Assembly (NCBI GenBank): GCA_003545125.1
Contig: DQCI01000021.1
Location: forward strand, 12,000-18,774
DNA length: 6,775 bases
Direction of reading: 5' to 3'
Origin: Paracoccaceae bacterium
GTDB lineage: Bacteria; Pseudomonadota; Alphaproteobacteria; Rhodobacterales; Rhodobacteraceae
A program made the position numbers and the translations under genes. Shown here piece after piece: positions 5,752 to 6,775 of this stretch. The notes beneath the pieces are model-generated. The model was given only the letters and a program-made list of their open reading frames with translations. It was not told the origin of the DNA and did no database searches. Each line of letters starts with the position of its first letter. Positions within the stretch are counted from its first letter, which is position 1.

Positions 5752-6662
5752 CTATGAAGATGTGGTTCACAGCTGCCAAAACGGAGCGGTGAGGAGCAGT
5801 GACATGAGCGACTTTCCTCGCTGACCGACGCGCAGATGGCGCGTTTGGCGCCCGTCTTCCCTAAGTCTCACGACACGCCGCGTGTCAATGGCAGGCGGGT
5901 GCTGAGCGGCATTATCCTCATTAATCGCAATGGCTTGCGCTGGAGAGACGCGCCGGCTGGGTCCGGTCCACACATTCCCCTCCACAGTCGTTGGAAGCGC
6001 CCCCTCTCGGGCATGCCCGGCATGCCCTGCCGGTCAAAGGGAGCGACAAGGGCATCTCCGCGCGGATGCTGCTTGAATTGTCGAGCCGGGGTGGCGTGAC
6101 AGACACGCTGATGATCCCGTCTCGGCAGATTGCCGCGCAATCGCCTGCCGGGCAACGGACGCCCCCCACCTCGAGACCCCCCCAAGACCCACTGCACGGC
6201 TTCCAGCCAGGGGCTGAAAAAGGGGGGCGCGGACGTCTGATCGGGTCCACGAAAGCGGGTATGAACGTGACGCTGCACACCGTCACCGACGTTTTTGGGG
6301 CGCCCCCGGGTTTCTGTTTCTGACGGCGGGTCAGCGCAGCGACCACATCGGCGCGCGTGCTCTGCTGGGTAGTCTGCCGACGGCCAAACACATGTTGGCA
6401 GATCGGGGCTATCACGCGGACCGGTCTCGCGAAGAGCTTGAAAACAAGGGGATCAAGCCCCGCATCCCGTCTCGAAGTGGGACGAAAGATCCCGATCTCC
6501 CAAGATCAAATCCGCTATCGCAAGCGCCACAAGACCGAGACCACCTTTGCCCGCCTCAAGGACGGGCGCCGCGTCGCCACCCGCTACGACAAATGCCCCA
6601 AGGTCTCCCCGTCTGCCTGCGCACGCGCCGCCGTCGTCATGTTCCGGTTAAGAATCCTGACC
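5731..6662 (+). mobile_element. Decayed IS5-family (IS427-like) insertion sequence
   Basis: The element is bounded by 9-bp perfect terminal inverted repeats, GGTCAGGAT at 5731-5739 and ATCCTGACC at 6654-6662, giving 932 bp, a normal size for this group. The flanks TTAG (5727-5730) and TTGG (6663-6666) may be a mutated 4-bp target duplication. One transposase gene fills the interior, starting 73 bp after the left end. The ends resemble the GGGTCAGGACTC-type ends I recall for IS427-group elements. Many frameshifts show it can no longer move by itself. It appears to interrupt an older IS3-type transposase gene on the other strand. Confidence 0.82.
5804..6662 (+). pseudogene. IS5/IS427-like transposase pseudogene, multiply frameshifted
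   Basis: ATG 5804 follows a strong ribosome binding site (GAGGAG, 5791-5796), but its frame hits TGA after six codons because about one base is missing near 5813. The transposase then continues in a second frame from about 5821: LTDAQMARLAPVFPKSH, RVLSGIILINRNGLRWRDAP, to SRWKRP near 6002. It shifts to a third frame for SDKGISARMLLELSS and LMI, and is scrambled around 6120-6220, where DAPHL (6158) and KTHCTASSQGLKK (6184) survive in different frames. It resumes as GGRGRLIGSTKAGMN, shifts again near 6320 to LTAGQRSDHIGARALLGSLP and LADRGYHAD, and again near 6485 to YRKRHKTETTFARLKDGRRVATRYDKCP. The second Asp (DRGY) and the Glu (KTE) of the DDE triad are recognisable; the first Asp region is corrupted. 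The likely original stop TGA after FWL has become AGA (6651-6653). Confidence 0.88.
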
Positions 6663-6775
6663 TTGGCTGTGTACAGGGTTTGGTCCGCTCTTGAGCGATG
6701 GTGATACTCCCACTGGGTGCGCCCGTCGAGGCTCGAGTGGGGATGGGGGTGGTTGAAGTCGGCTGCCCATGCGCG
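6663..6775 (-). pseudogene. C-terminal fragment of an IS3-type transposase (runs off the window)
   Basis: Reading the minus strand from the window edge at 6775 gives AWAADFNHPHPHSSLDGRTQWEY. This matches the C-terminal signature of IS3-family OrfB/integrase-core transposases, W..DYN..RPHSSLG.(T/R)P, with Arg replaced by His and other drift. The frame carries on as HHRSRADQTLYTA into the right end of the IS5-like element, which seems to have cut it. The catalytic core would lie to the right of the window. If the IS5-like element is removed with one copy of its flank, the frame reaches TAA after a few codons, consistent with insertion close to the natural 3' end. Only about 37 residues are visible, so the IS3 subgroup cannot be named. 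Confidence 0.6.

Overview
The window looks like the chromosome of a GC-rich alphaproteobacterium, most likely a member of the Rhodobacterales. This rests on base composition, the flavour of the proteins, the argH / DUF2834 / lysA order with a TlpA-type thioredoxin divergent from argH, and a CAAATACTCCCGGGGGTCC-type intergenic element that I associate from memory with that order. No database search was possible, so the placement is an inference.

Positions 1-1600: a 14-bp tandem repeat opens the window and runs into the 3' end of a stand-alone EAL-domain c-di-GMP phosphodiesterase gene (minus strand). That gene is divergent from tag (3-methyladenine-DNA glycosylase I, plus strand) across about 107 bp. 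tag is followed by a hairpin and a T6 run that look like an intrinsic terminator.

Positions 1670-4220: an exported TlpA-family thioredoxin (minus) and argH (plus) diverge across only 26 bp, which is filled by the two ribosome binding sites. argH ends in a TGATG overlap with a small three-helix membrane protein of the DUF2834 family. A 253-bp gap follows, with half of a GC-rich intergenic element, a run of four predicted hairpins and a sigma70-like promoter just ahead of lysA.

Positions 4217-5482: lysA, an apparently intact diaminopimelate decarboxylase. argH and lysA complete arginine and lysine synthesis respectively. tag is DNA repair, the EAL protein is second-messenger turnover, and TlpA is envelope thiol chemistry. 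These are ordinary core genes.

Positions 5483-6775: an eroded mobile-element zone. A 932-bp IS5-family (IS427-like) element with recognisable 9-bp terminal inverted repeats carries a transposase gene broken by several frameshifts. It appears to sit in the 3' end of an older IS3-type transposase gene, whose C-terminal motif is visible on the minus strand at the right window edge. Between lysA and this nest is a minus-strand open frame without a start, possibly the tail of a truncated gene.

I found no convincing undescribed system. The items most worth a second look are the hairpin array before lysA, the nested IS structure, the start-less reading frame beside it, and the 26-bp divergent tlpA-like/argH spacer.
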